From contig NZ_AP028067.1 in NCBI RefSeq assembly GCF_030297155.1, positions 2,604,001-2,668,000 of the forward strand: a stretch of 64,000 nucleotides of DNA. Direction: 5' to 3'. Positions 19,053 through 29,541 of the stretch are shown piece after piece; position 1 is the first letter of the stretch, and each line of letters starts with the position of its first letter. The notes under the pieces are model-generated. The model made no database searches. It was not told the origin of the DNA and saw only the letters and a list, made by a program, of their open reading frames with translations. Source of the stretch: Vibrio sp. FE10 (GTDB lineage Bacteria > Pseudomonadota > Gammaproteobacteria > Enterobacterales > Vibrionaceae). The position numbers were made by a program, and so were the translations under genes.

Positions 19053-21083
19053 TTAACTATTGGTAATGAACTGCTTTCTTAACTGTTCAATTTCATCACG
19101 CTTCTGTGCCGCCAATTCAAATTCCAAGTTCTGAGCATGTTGATACATTGCCGCTTCAAGCTTACTGATCTCTTTATCAAGCTGCTGTGGTGTAAGCACG
19201 GCATAACTTTCAGAAGGTTCAGCAACCTTAGATAGCGGAACTTGCTTAGACTGTCGCTGTTGTTTGGATTTAGTCAGGTCACCCAGCTCCATAATATCTT
19301 TGATATTACGTTTCAATGCTTGCGGCGTGATGCCTTGCTCTTCATTGTAAGCTTGTTGTTTTTCTCTACGACGATCAGTTTCATCAATCGCTTTTCTCAT
19401 TGATTTGGTAATCGAGTCACCATACAAGATAGCTCGACCTTCCAGGTTACGCGCCGCACGACCAATGGTCTGAATCAGAGAACGCTCAGAACGTAAGAAG
19501 CCTTCTTTGTCTGCATCAAGAATAGCCACCAGCGATACTTCAGGCATATCCAAACCTTCTCGAAGTAAGTTAATGCCCACTAACACGTCAAACTCGCCCA
19601 GTCGAAGATCCCGAATGATCTCTACACGCTCAACCGTATCGATATCTGAGTGCAAGTAACGAACCTTAACACCATGCTCACTCAGGTATTCTGTTAAGTC
19701 TTCTGCCATTCGTTTAGTTAGCGTCGTGACAAGTACACGTTCTTCTTTCACTGAACGTATTCTGATTTCAGACAGTAAGTCATCAACCTGAGTCGCGACA
19801 GGCCTTACTTCAATGATCGGGTCAAGTAAGCCAGTAGGACGCACTACTTGATCAGCAATCTCACCGTCTGATTTCTCAATCTCATAATTACCCGGCGTGG
19901 CCGACACAAAAATAGTCTGAGGAGCGATCGATTCGAACTCTTCAAACTTCATCGGACGGTTATCTAACGCCGAAGGCAGTCTAAAGCCAAACTCAACCAA
20001 GGTTTCTTTACGCGAACGGTCACCTTTATACATCGCCCCTATCTGGGGAACCGTCACGTGTGACTCATCGATAATCAAAAGGCCGTCATTTGGCAGGTAA
20101 TCAAACAAGGTTGGCGGTGCTTCACCTTCATTACGTCCACTCAAATAGCGAGAGTAGTTTTCAATACCCGAGCAGAAACCTAGCTCCGTCATCATCTCAA
20201 TATCAAACTGAGTTCTTTGGGAGATGCGCTGTTCTTCGAGAAGCTTGTTGTTGTCTTTTAAATATTGCGCCCTATCGCGTAACTCATCCTTAATCTTCTC
20301 AATCGCTTCAAGGATTTTCTCTCTTGGAGTGACATAGTGCGTTTTTGGATAAACCGTAAAACGAGGTAAGTCTCTCTGTTTAATAGCACCGGTTAACGGG
20401 TCAAAAATACTTATACAGTCTACTTCATCATCGAACATTTCGATTCGAACTGCGTCTTGGTCAGATTCTGCTGGGAAGATATCAATCACTTCACCACGGA
20501 CACGGAACTGACCACGCTCAAATGCGACATCGTTTCTCGAATATTGAAGCTCAGCCAAGCGACGCAAAATATCACGCTGATCCATCACCTCACCACGACT
20601 CAAGTGCAGCATCATTTTCAAATAAGACTTGGGATCACCAAGACCATAGATAGCCGATACAGACGCAACAATGATGGCGTCTTTACGTTCAAGAAGCGCT
20701 TTGGTCGCTGATAGCCTCATTTGTTCGATATGGGCATTCACCGACGCATCTTTCTCAATGAAAGTATCCGTGGTTGGAACGTAAGCTTCTGGTTGGTAGT
20801 AATCGTAGTAAGAAACGAAGTACTCGACGGCATTATTTGGAAAGAAAGATTTCATCTCACCATAAAGCTGAGCAGCCAACGTCTTGTTCGGTGCTAACAG
20901 AATGGCAGGTCTTTGCGATTGGGAAATGACATTGGCAAGAGTAAAGGTTTTACCTGAGCCCGTTACCCCTAATAGAGTTTGATGTGCCAAACCAGAATCT
21001 AATCCATCTAGTAATCTGGTTATCGCTGTCGGCTGGTCACCGGACGGGCTGTAGTCCGATACCAAATCAAAGAGTTTGCTCAT
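19053..21083 (-). CDS. uvrB: Excinuclease ABC subunit B
   Basis: UvrB is the damage-verifying helicase-like subunit of nucleotide excision repair. The 676-residue protein has Walker [18 protein letters not shown], the DNA-clamp hairpin region [20 protein letters not shown], helicase motifs ([57 protein letters not shown]) and the C-terminal UVR motif [28 protein letters not shown] that binds UvrC/UvrA. The signature lengths are normal and the gene stands alone. A LexA-like box lies just upstream. Confidence 0.98.
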   Translation of the reverse strand: MSKLFDLVSDYSPSGDQPTAITRLLDGLDSGLAHQTLLGVTGSGKTFTLANVISQSQRPAILLAPNKTLAAQLYGEMKSFFPNNAVEYFVSYYDYYQPEAYVPTTDTFIEKDASVNAHIEQMRLSATKALLERKDAIIVASVSAIYGLGDPKSYLKMMLHLSRGEVMDQRDILRRLAELQYSRNDVAFERGQFRVRGEVIDIFPAESDQDAVRIEMFDDEVDCISIFDPLTGAIKQRDLPRFTVYPKTHYVTPREKILEAIEKIKDELRDRAQYLKDNNKLLEEQRISQRTQFDIEMMTELGFCSGIENYSRYLSGRNEGEAPPTLFDYLPNDGLLIIDESHVTVPQIGAMYKGDRSRKETLVEFGFRLPSALDNRPMKFEEFESIAPQTIFVSATPGNYEIEKSDGEIADQVVRPTGLLDPIIEVRPVATQVDDLLSEIRIRSVKEERVLVTTLTKRMAEDLTEYLSEHGVKVRYLHSDIDTVERVEIIRDLRLGEFDVLVGINLLREGLDMPEVSLVAILDADKEGFLRSERSLIQTIGRAARNLEGRAILYGDSITKSMRKAIDETDRRREKQQAYNEEQGITPQALKRNIKDIMELGDLTKSKQQRQSKQVPLSKVAEPSESYAVLTPQQLDKEISKLEAAMYQHAQNLEFELAAQKRDEIEQLRKQFITNS

Positions 21084-21100
21084 AGGTTGCCATTTCCATA

Positions 21101-21116
21101 CTGTGTTTTTAATCAG
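21101..21116. promoter_or_regulatory. LexA-like SOS box upstream of uvrB
   Basis: CTGTGTTTTTAATCAG fits CTGT-N8-ACAG with one mismatch and lies 18 bp before the start codon. It resembles the E. coli uvrB box as I remember it. Confidence 0.6.
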
Positions 21117-21445
21117 GTCATTGTCACTCTAGGAGCCATCTCGTTGCAACTATTATCTAGAGAAATGCGCCTTAAGATTGAATATCAGTGATAGCTTTTA
21201 TTTTTAGAACTTGGTATTATCCGTGCCCCTGCAAAGTTTCCCCAGCTAAATTACTCGAATTTTAATCCACTACTTTTCCCCAAAAAATCTAAAAATACCG
21301 CTTGTTTTACTGTTCGCTTTATAATCTATAAAAGTTATACAATCGTGATAGTTTGGTGCTATTCCTTTAAATACATCACGTTAGCTATAATTTTTACATT
21401 TTCAGATTTATCCCAATTATTGTTGTTAAAGTTTCACACACACAC

Positions 21446-21468
21446 TTATCCACAATTTTGGTGGATAA
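21446..21468. repeat. Inverted pair of DnaA-box-like sequences
   Basis: TTATCCACA (21446-21454) matches the DnaA box consensus and is followed seven bases later by its partner GTGGATAA on the same strand. This forms an eight-bp inverted repeat. The surrounding gap (21117-21543) has no ORF and is very AT-rich. Confidence 0.45.
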
Positions 21469-21543
21469 CTAAAGCAAAGCTAAATCCGATAAGGCGTCCA
21501 AGAAAGTAAAGTTTTTTATCTTATTTTTTTCTGCTATTTTTTA

Positions 21544-21572
21544 TTGACAGAAAATAGGACTCTTATTAAAAT
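21544..21572 (+). promoter_or_regulatory. Sigma-70 promoter of tRNA-Asn
   Basis: TTGACA, 17-bp spacer, TAAAAT, then the GC-rich discriminator TCGCGTCGC typical of stringently controlled stable-RNA promoters, 20 bp upstream of the tRNA 5' end. Confidence 0.7.
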
Positions 21573-21592
21573 TCGCGTCGCTGACAAGCAAT

Positions 21593-21668
21593 TCCCCTTT
21601 AGTTCAGTTGGTAGAACGGCGGACTGTTAATCCGTATGTCGCAAGTTCAAGTCTTGCAAGGGGAGCCA
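21593..21668 (+). tRNA. tRNA-Asn (anticodon GTT)
   Basis: A complete 76-nt cloverleaf: acceptor TCCCCTT/AAGGGGA, D-arm with AGTTCAGTTGGTAGA, anticodon arm CGGACTGTTAATCCG with GTT, T-loop GTTCAAGTC, discriminator G and encoded CCA. A terminator follows at 21676-21708. Confidence 0.97.
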
Positions 21669-21675
21669 AATTCAG

Positions 21676-21708
21676 AACAAAGCTCAATCGAAAGATTGGG
21701 CTTTTTTC
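21676..21708 (+). terminator. Terminator after tRNA-Asn
   Basis: AGCTCAATC-GAAA-GATTGGGCT stem-loop followed by TTTTTT. Confidence 0.85.
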
Positions 21709-21770
21709 GTATATAATTGCGACTAACTTGTTCCAAGTTAATGTCACACCCGAATCGTCGGACCGTGCTA

Positions 21771-21803
21771 CCCGCCCGCGTTCAAGTCTCGACAAGGGGG
21801 CCA
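21771..21803 (+). pseudogene. Decayed 3' end of a second tRNA-Asn
   Basis: GTTCAAGTCTCGACAAGG plus GGGCCA repeats the T-arm and acceptor end of the intact tRNA-Asn, but the T-stem no longer pairs and no 5' half is present. It keeps its own terminator-like hairpin (GCCGCATC/GATGCGGC followed by TTTTT, 21812-21840). It looks like the relic of a tandem tRNA pair. A past recombination site is another possibility. Confidence 0.6.
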
Positions 21804-21810
21804 AATTTAA

Positions 21811-21840
21811 AGAAGCCGCATCACTTGATGCGGCTTTTTG
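21811..21840 (+). terminator. Terminator after the tRNA remnant
   Basis: GCCGCATC-ACTT-GATGCGGC with TTTTT. The following 330 bp up to rsxA hold no gene and should include the rsx promoter. Confidence 0.8.
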
Positions 21841-22170
21841 CGTTTTAGTGCTTTGGGGACGTATTCGACTCGCCGCTTTCCTTCTCTTTTTGATAGTTCT
21901 GAGTACTAAAACCCACAAATATGACCCTATTCGTAGGAAGCAGATCGAGTTCAATTCAAGAATGATTTTGTGAAAGATCCAGCCCAACCACTCCGATAAA
22001 CTTGTCTAACCAAGTAGAAATTGGCCGTCTATACTTACCGTAACTTTAATAATCAAACGATTACCTGATGTTTTTTTCACCAAGTGTCTAAATCCCTAGT
22101 GATCCTTGGTTGTTATTAGGTGAGCAAAGCAGGATAATATCGGGATCGGAATCTCAAGAATTAATCCATT

Positions 22171-22749
22171 ATGACCGAATACCTTTTGTTGTTGGTTGGC
22201 ACAGTGCTGGTCAATAACTTTGTGCTAGTGAAGTTTTTAGGGCTATGTCCTTTCATGGGAGTCTCCAAGAAACTGGAGACTGCGATTGGCATGGGCCTCG
22301 CGACGACTTTCGTTCTAACGTTAGCGTCGGTATCTGCATACCTAGTAGAAACCTACATCCTTACCCCTCTGGGTATTGAATACCTGCGTACCATGAGCTT
22401 CATCTTGGTTATCGCGGTGGTTGTTCAATTTACGGAAATGGTCGTTCACAAAACCAGCCCGACTCTATATCGCCTGTTGGGTATCTTCTTGCCTCTTATC
22501 ACCACCAACTGCGCGGTGTTAGGTGTGGCACTTTTGAACATCAATGAAAACCACAACTTCATTCAGTCGATCATCTATGGTTTCGGCGCAGCGGTTGGTT
22601 TCTCTCTTGTTCTGATCCTATTTGCTGCGATGCGTGAACGTATTGCGGTTGCTGATGTCCCAATGCCATTTAAAGGCGCATCAATTGCGATGATCACAGC
22701 AGGCCTAATGTCTCTGGCATTTATGGGCTTTACTGGGTTGGTGAAATAA
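22171..22749 (+). CDS. rsxA: Electron transport complex subunit RsxA
   Basis: RsxA (RnfA) is an integral membrane subunit of the Rsx/Rnf complex. The 192-residue product has six hydrophobic segments. Its blocks [20 protein letters not shown] and [18 protein letters not shown] are those of the RnfA/RnfE/NqrD-E family, where conserved cysteines hold a membrane iron-sulfur centre. It is first in rsxABCDGE, with rsxB starting two bases after its stop. Confidence 0.97.
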   Translation: MTEYLLLLVGTVLVNNFVLVKFLGLCPFMGVSKKLETAIGMGLATTFVLTLASVSAYLVETYILTPLGIEYLRTMSFILVIAVVVQFTEMVVHKTSPTLYRLLGIFLPLITTNCAVLGVALLNINENHNFIQSIIYGFGAAVGFSLVLILFAAMRERIAVADVPMPFKGASIAMITAGLMSLAFMGFTGLVK

Positions 22750-22751
22750 GC

Positions 22752-23345
22752 ATGAGTACCATTTTAATTGCGATCATTGCGCTAGCCGTTTTAGCCGCTG
22801 TTTTTGGCGCTATTTTGGGCTTTGCTTCTATCCGCTTTAAAGTAGAAGCCGATCCTATCGTTGATCAAATCGACACCATTTTACCGCAAACTCAATGTGG
22901 CCAATGTGGCTACCCAGGTTGTCGCCCATACGCAGAGGCGATCGCTAATGGTGACAAGATCAACAAATGTCCTCCCGGTGGCCAAGCAACCATTGAAAAA
23001 CTAGCAGATTTGATGGGCGTAGAAGTTGAAGACTCCGCTCATGACTTAGATAACAAAGTAAAAACCGTTGCCTTCATTCATGAAGATATGTGTATTGGCT
23101 GCACCAAATGCATTCAAGCCTGCCCTGTCGACGCCATTGTTGGTGGCACCAAGGCACTTCACACAGTAATCAAAGATGAATGTACAGGTTGTGATCTATG
23201 TGTCGCACCGTGCCCTACTGACTGTATCGAAATGATTCCAGTGGCAACAACGACTGAAAATTGGAAATGGCAGATGAACATCATTCCTGTTACTGATATC
23301 ACTAACCAAGCGACTGATGCGACCGCGTCAGAGCCTAAGGCGTAG
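22752..23345 (+). CDS. rsxB: Electron transport complex subunit RsxB
   Basis: RsxB (197 residues) is the iron-sulfur subunit anchored by an N-terminal helix ([19 protein letters not shown]). The first cluster site is [18 protein letters not shown] with a fourth Cys at CPPGG. Two 4Fe-4S ferredoxin motifs follow ([12 protein letters not shown] and [12 protein letters not shown]). It passes electrons between RsxC and the membrane subunits. Confidence 0.97.
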   Translation: MSTILIAIIALAVLAAVFGAILGFASIRFKVEADPIVDQIDTILPQTQCGQCGYPGCRPYAEAIANGDKINKCPPGGQATIEKLADLMGVEVEDSAHDLDNKVKTVAFIHEDMCIGCTKCIQACPVDAIVGGTKALHTVIKDECTGCDLCVAPCPTDCIEMIPVATTTENWKWQMNIIPVTDITNQATDATASEPKA

Positions 23346-23351
23346 GTTAGT

Positions 23352-26207
23352 ATGATCTCTTTAATTGAACAAATTCGCACGGGCTCTATTTGGAACTTCC
23401 CGGGCGGCGTGCACCCTGCTGAAAACAAGAAACAGTCCAATACCACTGACATCGTGCATGCAAGACTTCCTGAAGAAATCGTTCTTCCGGTAAAACAGCA
23501 CATCGGTAAGCCTGGTAACTTGTTGGTTTCTATCGGTGACATTGTACTAAAAGGCCAACAACTGACAGCCTTAGAGACTGGTTTTACTTTGCCAGTACAT
23601 GCACCAACATCGGGTGTAATTACCGCTATCGAACCACGAACCACTGCTCACCCTTCAGGCTTGAGCGACGTGTGCGTGGTTATTAAACCTGATGGCCGAG
23701 ATGCTTGGGTTGTAAAACACCCGGTTGAAGATTTTTCTACAAAGACATCCGATGAACTGCTTGATGTAATTCGCCAAGCTGGTATCTCAGGCATGGGTGG
23801 CGCAGGCTTCCCTACCGCCAAAAAGCTTCAATCAGGCTTAGGCCGCACTGATATTTTGATCATCAACGCTGCGGAGTGTGAACCTTACATCACCTCTGAT
23901 GACAAATTGCTTCAAGAACATGCCGAAGAAGTACTAAAAGGCATCGAAGTGGTTGAACACATCCTTCAACCAAAGCTGACCGTTATCGGCATTGAAGACA
24001 ACAAGCCAGACGCAATAAAAGCACTTGAGATTGCGGCGAAAGACAAAGATATCGTGATTCGTGTTATCCCAACCAAATACCCTTCTGGTGGTGAGAAGCA
24101 ACTGATCAAGATCCTCACCAATAAAGAGGTTCCAGCTGGCGGTATTCCTGCAGATATTGGTGTTTTGGTTCAGAACGTCGGCTCTCTCTACTCGATAAAG
24201 AGAGCAGTAATCGACGGTGAACCCGTCGTTAACCGCGTTGTAACCCTAACCGGTAAAACCTTTAAGCAACCTCGTAACGTTTGGGCGCTACTAGGCACAC
24301 CAGTACATGAGTTACTTGAAGAGTTTGGCTACAAGGCCGATAAAAAACTGCCGCGTTTGATTTTGGGCGGCCCTATGATGGGCTTCACCTTGCCACATGC
24401 CAATGTGCCAATTACCAAAACATCGAACTGTATTTTAGCGCCAACGCGCCGTGAGATTTCACCAAGCACTTACGAGATGGAATGTATTCGATGCAGTGCA
24501 TGTGCCGAAGCTTGTCCTGCCTCTCTGCTACCTCAACAGCTGCAATGGCACGCGAAAGCCAATGAGTTAGATAAGTGTGAAGAACTAAATATTAAAGACT
24601 GTATTGAATGTGGTGCTTGTGCGTTTGTCTGCCCAAGTGAAATCCCGCTCGTTCAGTACTATCGCCAAGCGAAAGCAGAAATCAAAACAAGAAAAGACGA
24701 AGCGACGGCCGCAGAACGCGCCAAGATTCGTTTCGAAGAGAAAAACGCTCGTATGGAGCGTGACAAAGCAGAACGCGAAAATCGCTTCAAGAAAGCCGCG
24801 GATAACCGTCGTAAAGACATGAAATCGGCCGACGGTGACGACGCAATTGCTGCGGCTATTGCACGTGTTAAAGCTCAAAAAGCAACGGCAGACCAAGATA
24901 CAGCCGCGGAGCCAACCGTAAAACCTGCAGTTGCTGCTGCCATTGCTCGTGCTAAAGCAAAGCAGGCTGCTGCTCAGAAAGAGAGTAATTCTGAACCTGA
25001 TAACTCTGAAATGTCGAAACTACGTGAAGCACGTAAACGACAAGCTCGAGAGCGTAAGGCACAACAAGCAGAATCTGCTTCTGATGCTCCAACTGAAAGC
25101 TCTGGCGATGCTAAGAAAGACGCGGTTGCTGCAGCTATTGCTCGTGCTAAAGCCAAGAAAGCACAACAAACAGAGTCAGCTCCTGAAGCTTCAACTGAAA
25201 GCTCTGGCGATGCTAAGAAAGACGCAGTCGCTGCGGCCATTGCTCGTGCTAAAGCCAAGAAAGCACAGCAAACAGAATCAGCTTCTGAAGCTCCGGTTGA
25301 AAAATCAGGTGACGCTAAGAAAGATGCAGTTGCTGCTGCAATAGCTCGCGCCAAAGCAAAGAAAGCACAGCAAGCGGAATCAGCTTCTGATGCTCCAGCT
25401 GAAAGTTCTGGTGATGCCAAGAAAGATGCAGTCGCTGCCGCAATAGCTCGCGCTAAAGCGAAGAAAGCACAACAAGCGGAATCAGCTTCTGATACTCCAG
25501 CTGAAAGTTCTGGCGATACTAAGAAAGACGCTGTTGCTGCAGCTATCGCCCGTGCTAAAGCAAAGAAAGCACAACAAACGGAGTCTGCTTCTGACGCTCC
25601 GGCTGAAAAATCAGGCGATGCTAAAAAAGACGCCGTTGCTGCTGCGATTGCACGTGCTAAAGCGAAGAAAGCACAACAAACTGAAACAGCTTCTGAAGCT
25701 CCGGTTGAAAGCTCAGGCGATGCTAAGAAAGATGCAGTTGCTGCGGCTATTGCTCGCGCTAAAGCAAAAAAAGCACAGCAAGCTAAGCAGGAAGAGACAA
25801 CTGAAACTCCTGAGCCCGAGGCTCCACAAGAGTTAGGTGATCCTAAAAAAGCTGCCGTTGCTGCTGCAATAGCCCGTGCTAAAGCCAAGAAGGAGCAACA
25901 AGCTAAGCAAGACGAAACCGCAGAAGCTCCTAAGCCAGTGATTGAAGCTGAAACTCAACAAGAATCAGTCGACCCTAAAAAAGCTGCCGTTGCTGCTGCA
26001 ATAGCTCGCGCTAAAGCGAAGAAAGCACAGCAAGCGAAACAGGCCGAGACAGAAGAAACACCGGAGCCTGTGACCGACATTAAGACTGAGACTCAACAAG
26101 AACCAGTCGACCCTAAAAAAGCAGCGGTTGCTGCAGCGATTGCTCGTGCTAAAGCAAGAAAGGCGCAGCAAGAGCAAGACAAAAAGAATAATGAGGAGAA
26201 AGAGTAG
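23352..26207 (+). CDS. rsxC: Electron transport complex subunit RsxC with long repeat tail
   Basis: RsxC is the NADH-binding subunit. The first 500 residues are standard: the glycine-rich region [14 protein letters not shown], an SLBB domain and two 4Fe-4S motifs ([24 protein letters not shown]). The remaining ~450 residues are low complexity. They contain twelve copies of a [14 protein letters not shown] motif, seven of them in a regular 34-residue unit rich in Ala, Lys and Glu ([20 protein letters not shown] and so on). The protein is 951 residues, about 200 longer than E. coli RsxC. The tail is predicted helical and its function is unknown. Confidence 0.96.
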   Translation: MISLIEQIRTGSIWNFPGGVHPAENKKQSNTTDIVHARLPEEIVLPVKQHIGKPGNLLVSIGDIVLKGQQLTALETGFTLPVHAPTSGVITAIEPRTTAHPSGLSDVCVVIKPDGRDAWVVKHPVEDFSTKTSDELLDVIRQAGISGMGGAGFPTAKKLQSGLGRTDILIINAAECEPYITSDDKLLQEHAEEVLKGIEVVEHILQPKLTVIGIEDNKPDAIKALEIAAKDKDIVIRVIPTKYPSGGEKQLIKILTNKEVPAGGIPADIGVLVQNVGSLYSIKRAVIDGEPVVNRVVTLTGKTFKQPRNVWALLGTPVHELLEEFGYKADKKLPRLILGGPMMGFTLPHANVPITKTSNCILAPTRREISPSTYEMECIRCSACAEACPASLLPQQLQWHAKANELDKCEELNIKDCIECGACAFVCPSEIPLVQYYRQAKAEIKTRKDEATAAERAKIRFEEKNARMERDKAERENRFKKAADNRRKDMKSADGDDAIAAAIARVKAQKATADQDTAAEPTVKPAVAAAIARAKAKQAAAQKESNSEPDNSEMSKLREARKRQARERKAQQAESASDAPTESSGDAKKDAVAAAIARAKAKKAQQTESAPEASTESSGDAKKDAVAAAIARAKAKKAQQTESASEAPVEKSGDAKKDAVAAAIARAKAKKAQQAESASDAPAESSGDAKKDAVAAAIARAKAKKAQQAESASDTPAESSGDTKKDAVAAAIARAKAKKAQQTESASDAPAEKSGDAKKDAVAAAIARAKAKKAQQTETASEAPVESSGDAKKDAVAAAIARAKAKKAQQAKQEETTETPEPEAPQELGDPKKAAVAAAIARAKAKKEQQAKQDETAEAPKPVIEAETQQESVDPKKAAVAAAIARAKAKKAQQAKQAETEETPEPVTDIKTETQQEPVDPKKAAVAAAIARAKARKAQQEQDKKNNEEKE
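25102..25815 (+). repeat. 102-bp tandem repeat inside rsxC
   Basis: Seven in-frame copies of a 102-bp (34-codon) unit, each starting at [14 protein letters not shown], with synonymous variation between copies. Three longer, more diverged units follow to 26177. In-frame gain or loss of units would change tail length without breaking the protein. Confidence 0.85.
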
Positions 26208-27253
26208 TGGCCTTCTTTATCGCCAGCTCACCGCACGCGCACAATCGTAGAAGCACCCCTGATCTCATGAAATGGGTCGCTATTTGTGCATTGCCAGGTC
26301 TACTAGCTCAAACCTACTTCTTTGGATGGGGTACGCTCATCCAGTTAGTATTTGCTATTGCACTTGCTGTTACCTTTGAAGCCGCTGTAATGCTGTTAAG
26401 AAAACGTCCTCCAGTGATGGCATTACGTGATTACAGCGCTGTTGTGACCGCTTGGCTACTCAGTGTCGCGATTCCCTCACACTCTCCGTGGTGGATTCTA
26501 GTCATAGGTATGTTCTTTGCTATCATCATCGCAAAGCACCTTTATGGCGGCCTTGGGCAAAACCCATTTAATCCCGCAATGGTGGCTTACGTTGTTTTGC
26601 TGATCTCATTCCCAGTTCAGATGACGAGTTGGAATGCGCCGACCAGCTTAACCGCTGAAGCAACGAGCTTTGTTGACTCATTTTTGATGATCTTTACCGG
26701 TTTCAACAATGAAGGTTTGTCTCTTCAACAAGCACGTCTTGGTATTGATGGCACCACAATGGCGACACCACTCGACGCATTCAAAACGGCATTGACGGCA
26801 GGCAACACCGCTTCTGAAGCTCTATCTCAACCACAATTCAGCTGGTTAGCTGGTGTGGGTTGGGAATGGGTGAACCTTGCCTACCTAGTCGGCGGCTTGG
26901 TGCTCATCAAGCAACGCGTGATTCAGTGGCATATTCCGGTCGCTTTTATTGCTAGCCTTGCGCTGTTTAGCCTAGTGTTCTTAGTGCTGACGCCTGGTGA
27001 AACCGCATCTCCAACCATTCATCTATTGTCTGGCGCAACCATGCTTGGTGCATTCTTCATTGCAACCGATCCGGTTTCAGCCTCGACGACAGTGAAAGGT
27101 CGCTTGGTATTTGGTGCCCTGATTGGCGGGTTAGTCTTTATTATCCGCAGTTGGGGTGGCTTCCCTGATGGCGTGGCGTTTGCTGTATTGTTAGCTAACA
27201 TGTGTGTTCCACTGATTGACTACTACACCAAACCTCGTACATACGGCCACTAA
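26207..27253 (+). CDS. rsxD: Electron transport complex subunit RsxD
   Basis: RsxD (348 residues) is the FMN-carrying membrane subunit of the NqrB/RnfD family. It starts at a GTG that overlaps the rsxC stop (TAGTG). Several membrane helices are visible, with [19 protein letters not shown] at the N-terminus, [19 protein letters not shown] and the conserved [20 protein letters not shown] block, whose threonine or nearby residue binds FMN covalently in the family. Confidence 0.96.
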   Translation: MAFFIASSPHAHNRRSTPDLMKWVAICALPGLLAQTYFFGWGTLIQLVFAIALAVTFEAAVMLLRKRPPVMALRDYSAVVTAWLLSVAIPSHSPWWILVIGMFFAIIIAKHLYGGLGQNPFNPAMVAYVVLLISFPVQMTSWNAPTSLTAEATSFVDSFLMIFTGFNNEGLSLQQARLGIDGTTMATPLDAFKTALTAGNTASEALSQPQFSWLAGVGWEWVNLAYLVGGLVLIKQRVIQWHIPVAFIASLALFSLVFLVLTPGETASPTIHLLSGATMLGAFFIATDPVSASTTVKGRLVFGALIGGLVFIIRSWGGFPDGVAFAVLLANMCVPLIDYYTKPRTYGH

Positions 27254-27265
27254 GGAGCGGATACC

Positions 27266-27895
27266 ATGCTAAATGCAATTAAGAAAAACGGCCTTGTACT
27301 CGCGATTTTTGCGTGTGCTTCGACAGGTTTGGTCGCGGTAACTCACTACCTGACCAAAGACCAGATTAAGCAGCAAGAACAAGCTCAGTTACTGTCTGTT
27401 CTTAACCAAGTTATCCCGCACGATCTGCACGATAATGAACTCTTTTCAGCCTGTACTCTGGTTCAAGCAGAAGAGCTAGGCACTGAACAAGCGATGCCAG
27501 CTTACATTGCTAAACTCAATGGTGAGCCAAGTGCGATTGCGATCGAAGCGATTGCACCCGATGGCTACAACGGCGCGATTAAGGTCATTGTTGGGATGAA
27601 AATCGACGGTACCATTTTAGGTACTCGCGTTCTTTCCCACCAAGAAACTCCAGGATTGGGTGATAAGATTGATCTACGCGTGAGTGATTGGATTCTCTCA
27701 TTTGCTGGTAAGCAAGTGGCGGATTCTAATCTTGACCGTTGGAAGGTTCGTAAAGATGGTGGTGACTTTGACCAGTTCACTGGCGCAACCATTACGCCAA
27801 GAGCTGTCGTTAAGTCAGTGAAGCAAGCGGTGCAGTACGTTAATCAAAACAACCAAGCATTGCTTGCTCAACCTCTAAATTGTGGTGGTGAATAA
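27266..27895 (+). CDS. rsxG: Electron transport complex subunit RsxG
   Basis: RsxG (209 residues) has one N-terminal membrane helix ([21 protein letters not shown]) and a periplasmic FMN-binding domain. The flavinylation signature is [14 protein letters not shown], where the second threonine takes FMN. Other blocks are [13 protein letters not shown] and [22 protein letters not shown] junction couples it to rsxE. Confidence 0.97.
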   Translation: MLNAIKKNGLVLAIFACASTGLVAVTHYLTKDQIKQQEQAQLLSVLNQVIPHDLHDNELFSACTLVQAEELGTEQAMPAYIAKLNGEPSAIAIEAIAPDGYNGAIKVIVGMKIDGTILGTRVLSHQETPGLGDKIDLRVSDWILSFAGKQVADSNLDRWKVRKDGGDFDQFTGATITPRAVVKSVKQAVQYVNQNNQALLAQPLNCGGE

Positions 27896-28587
27896 TGAGT
27901 GACCATAAAACACTAATCAAAAATGGCATGTGGGCCAACAACCCTGCCCTAGTGCAACTCCTTGGCTTATGTCCGCTGTTGGCTGTCTCTTCAACTGTGA
28001 CTAACGCTCTTGGATTAGGTATCGCTACCTTGCTTGTACTAGTCGGCTCGAACGTGTCTGTCTCTTTGGTTCGAAACCATGTGCCAAAAGAAGTGCGTAT
28101 TCCTGTATTCGTGATGATCATTGCTTCACTGGTAACCTGTGTTCAACTTCTGATGAACGCTTACGCTTATGGCCTTTACCTCTCTTTGGGTATCTTCATC
28201 CCACTGATCGTAACCAACTGTATCATCATCGGCCGAGCTGAAGCCTTCGCGTCTAAAAACGAAGTTTTGCCTGCTGCTCAAGATGGTTTTTGGATGGGTC
28301 TTGGCATGACATCGGTACTGGTTGTATTGGGTGCGATGCGTGAGGTTATTGGTAACGGCACCCTATTTGATGGCGCAGACCTGCTCCTTGGTGATTGGGC
28401 TTCGGTATTACGAATCCAGATATTTGAATTTGATAACAGCTTCTTGTTAGCCCTGCTTCCACCAGGAGCCTTCATTGGTGTTGGTTTCTTGATTGCGTTG
28501 AAAAACATCATCGACAACCAAGCTAAAGCTAGACAGCCCAAACAAGAAAAACCAGCCATTGAACGCGCTCGCGTTACCAATGCCTGA
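27895..28587 (+). CDS. rsxE: Electron transport complex subunit RsxE
   Basis: RsxE (230 residues) is the membrane partner of RsxA. It contains [20 protein letters not shown] and [19 protein letters not shown], the family's cysteine-bearing helices, and six hydrophobic segments. It closes the operon. In many gamma-proteobacteria nth follows directly, as here (205 bp downstream). Confidence 0.96.
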   Translation: MSDHKTLIKNGMWANNPALVQLLGLCPLLAVSSTVTNALGLGIATLLVLVGSNVSVSLVRNHVPKEVRIPVFVMIIASLVTCVQLLMNAYAYGLYLSLGIFIPLIVTNCIIIGRAEAFASKNEVLPAAQDGFWMGLGMTSVLVVLGAMREVIGNGTLFDGADLLLGDWASVLRIQIFEFDNSFLLALLPPGAFIGVGFLIALKNIIDNQAKARQPKQEKPAIERARVTNA

Positions 28588-28792
28588 TAAGTTACAGTAG
28601 CTTAAATTCTGCTGAGTAGCTCAACCGCTCAGCAGGTAAATAGATTGACCAAGTACACATAATAATGACGCTCATAAGAGCGCGTAACCGATGATAAAGC
28701 CTGAACCATTGCGGAACTTGTTATTTTGAAACGAGTAGTTTGAAAGAACTTCGCCGGAACTCAAGCCCTAACTATTTGAAAGTAATGTCGCT

Positions 28793-29428
28793 ATGAACAA
28801 TGTAAAACGAGTAGAAATACTTGAGCGTTTAAGAGAAAACAATCCAAAGCCAGAAACCGAGCTTAACTGGAACAGCCCTTTCGAGTTGCTGATCGCCGTG
28901 CTCTTATCTGCACAGGCAACCGATGTCAGCGTCAACAAAGCCACTGATAAGCTTTATCCGGTCGCTAATACGCCACAGGCTATTTTCGACCTAGGCATTG
29001 ATGGCTTAAAAGAGTACATCAAGACCATCGGCCTGTTTAATTCGAAAGCAGAAAACACCATCAAAACGTGTCGTATGCTGCTTGACCTGCATAATGGTGA
29101 AGTACCGGAAGATCGCGCTGCATTAGAAGCCCTTCCTGGCGTTGGTCGTAAAACGGCCAACGTAGTATTGAACACCGCTTTCGGTTGGCCAACCATTGCC
29201 GTTGATACTCACATCTACCGTGTATCAAACCGCACCAAGTTAGCGATGGGAAAAACGGTCGACGATGTTGAAGCTAAGCTGCTCAAAGTCATTCCAAAAG
29301 AATTCAAACTGGATGTCCACCACTGGCTCATTCTTCATGGACGTTACACCTGTGTCGCGCGTAAACCACGCTGTGGCAGCTGTATCATCGAAGACCTATG
29401 TGAGTACTCTCCACCAAAAAAAACGTAA
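28793..29428 (+). CDS. nth: Endonuclease III
   Basis: Nth is a bifunctional DNA glycosylase/AP lyase for oxidised pyrimidines. The 211-residue protein has the helix-hairpin-helix LPGVGRKTANVVLNTAFG with catalytic lysine, the catalytic aspartate in PTIAVDTHIYRVSNR, and a C-terminal 4Fe-4S loop (CVARKPRCGSCIIEDLC). It marks the last core gene before the island. Confidence 0.97.
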   Translation: MNNVKRVEILERLRENNPKPETELNWNSPFELLIAVLLSAQATDVSVNKATDKLYPVANTPQAIFDLGIDGLKEYIKTIGLFNSKAENTIKTCRMLLDLHNGEVPEDRAALEALPGVGRKTANVVLNTAFGWPTIAVDTHIYRVSNRTKLAMGKTVDDVEAKLLKVIPKEFKLDVHHWLILHGRYTCVARKPRCGSCIIEDLCEYSPPKKT

Positions 29429-29450
29429 AGAGCTAACGTACGATAAAGAT

Positions 29451-29478
29451 AGGGATTCCAGTTGGAATCCTTTTTTTT
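29451..29478 (+). terminator. Terminator after nth; left border of the island
   Basis: GGATTCCA-GT-TGGAATCC followed by eight T. The first recombinase gene begins 63 bp further on, so the island joins the chromosome directly behind this terminator. Confidence 0.9.
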
Positions 29479-29541
29479 GCTTTACAAATATTAAAAAAGC
29501 ACATATGGTAAATTTATGTGTAACAGATAACGAGCTTTGTA

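Noticed and set aside
21604..21987. ORFs on both strands over the tRNA-Asn region
   Set aside because: They run through an intact tRNA, two terminators and a tRNA remnant. Codon content is not protein-like.
24974..25888. A 304-codon minus-strand ORF within rsxC
   Set aside because: It is the mirror of the repetitive Ala/Lys-rich tail; the repeat keeps several frames open. rsxC fits the operon and its family.
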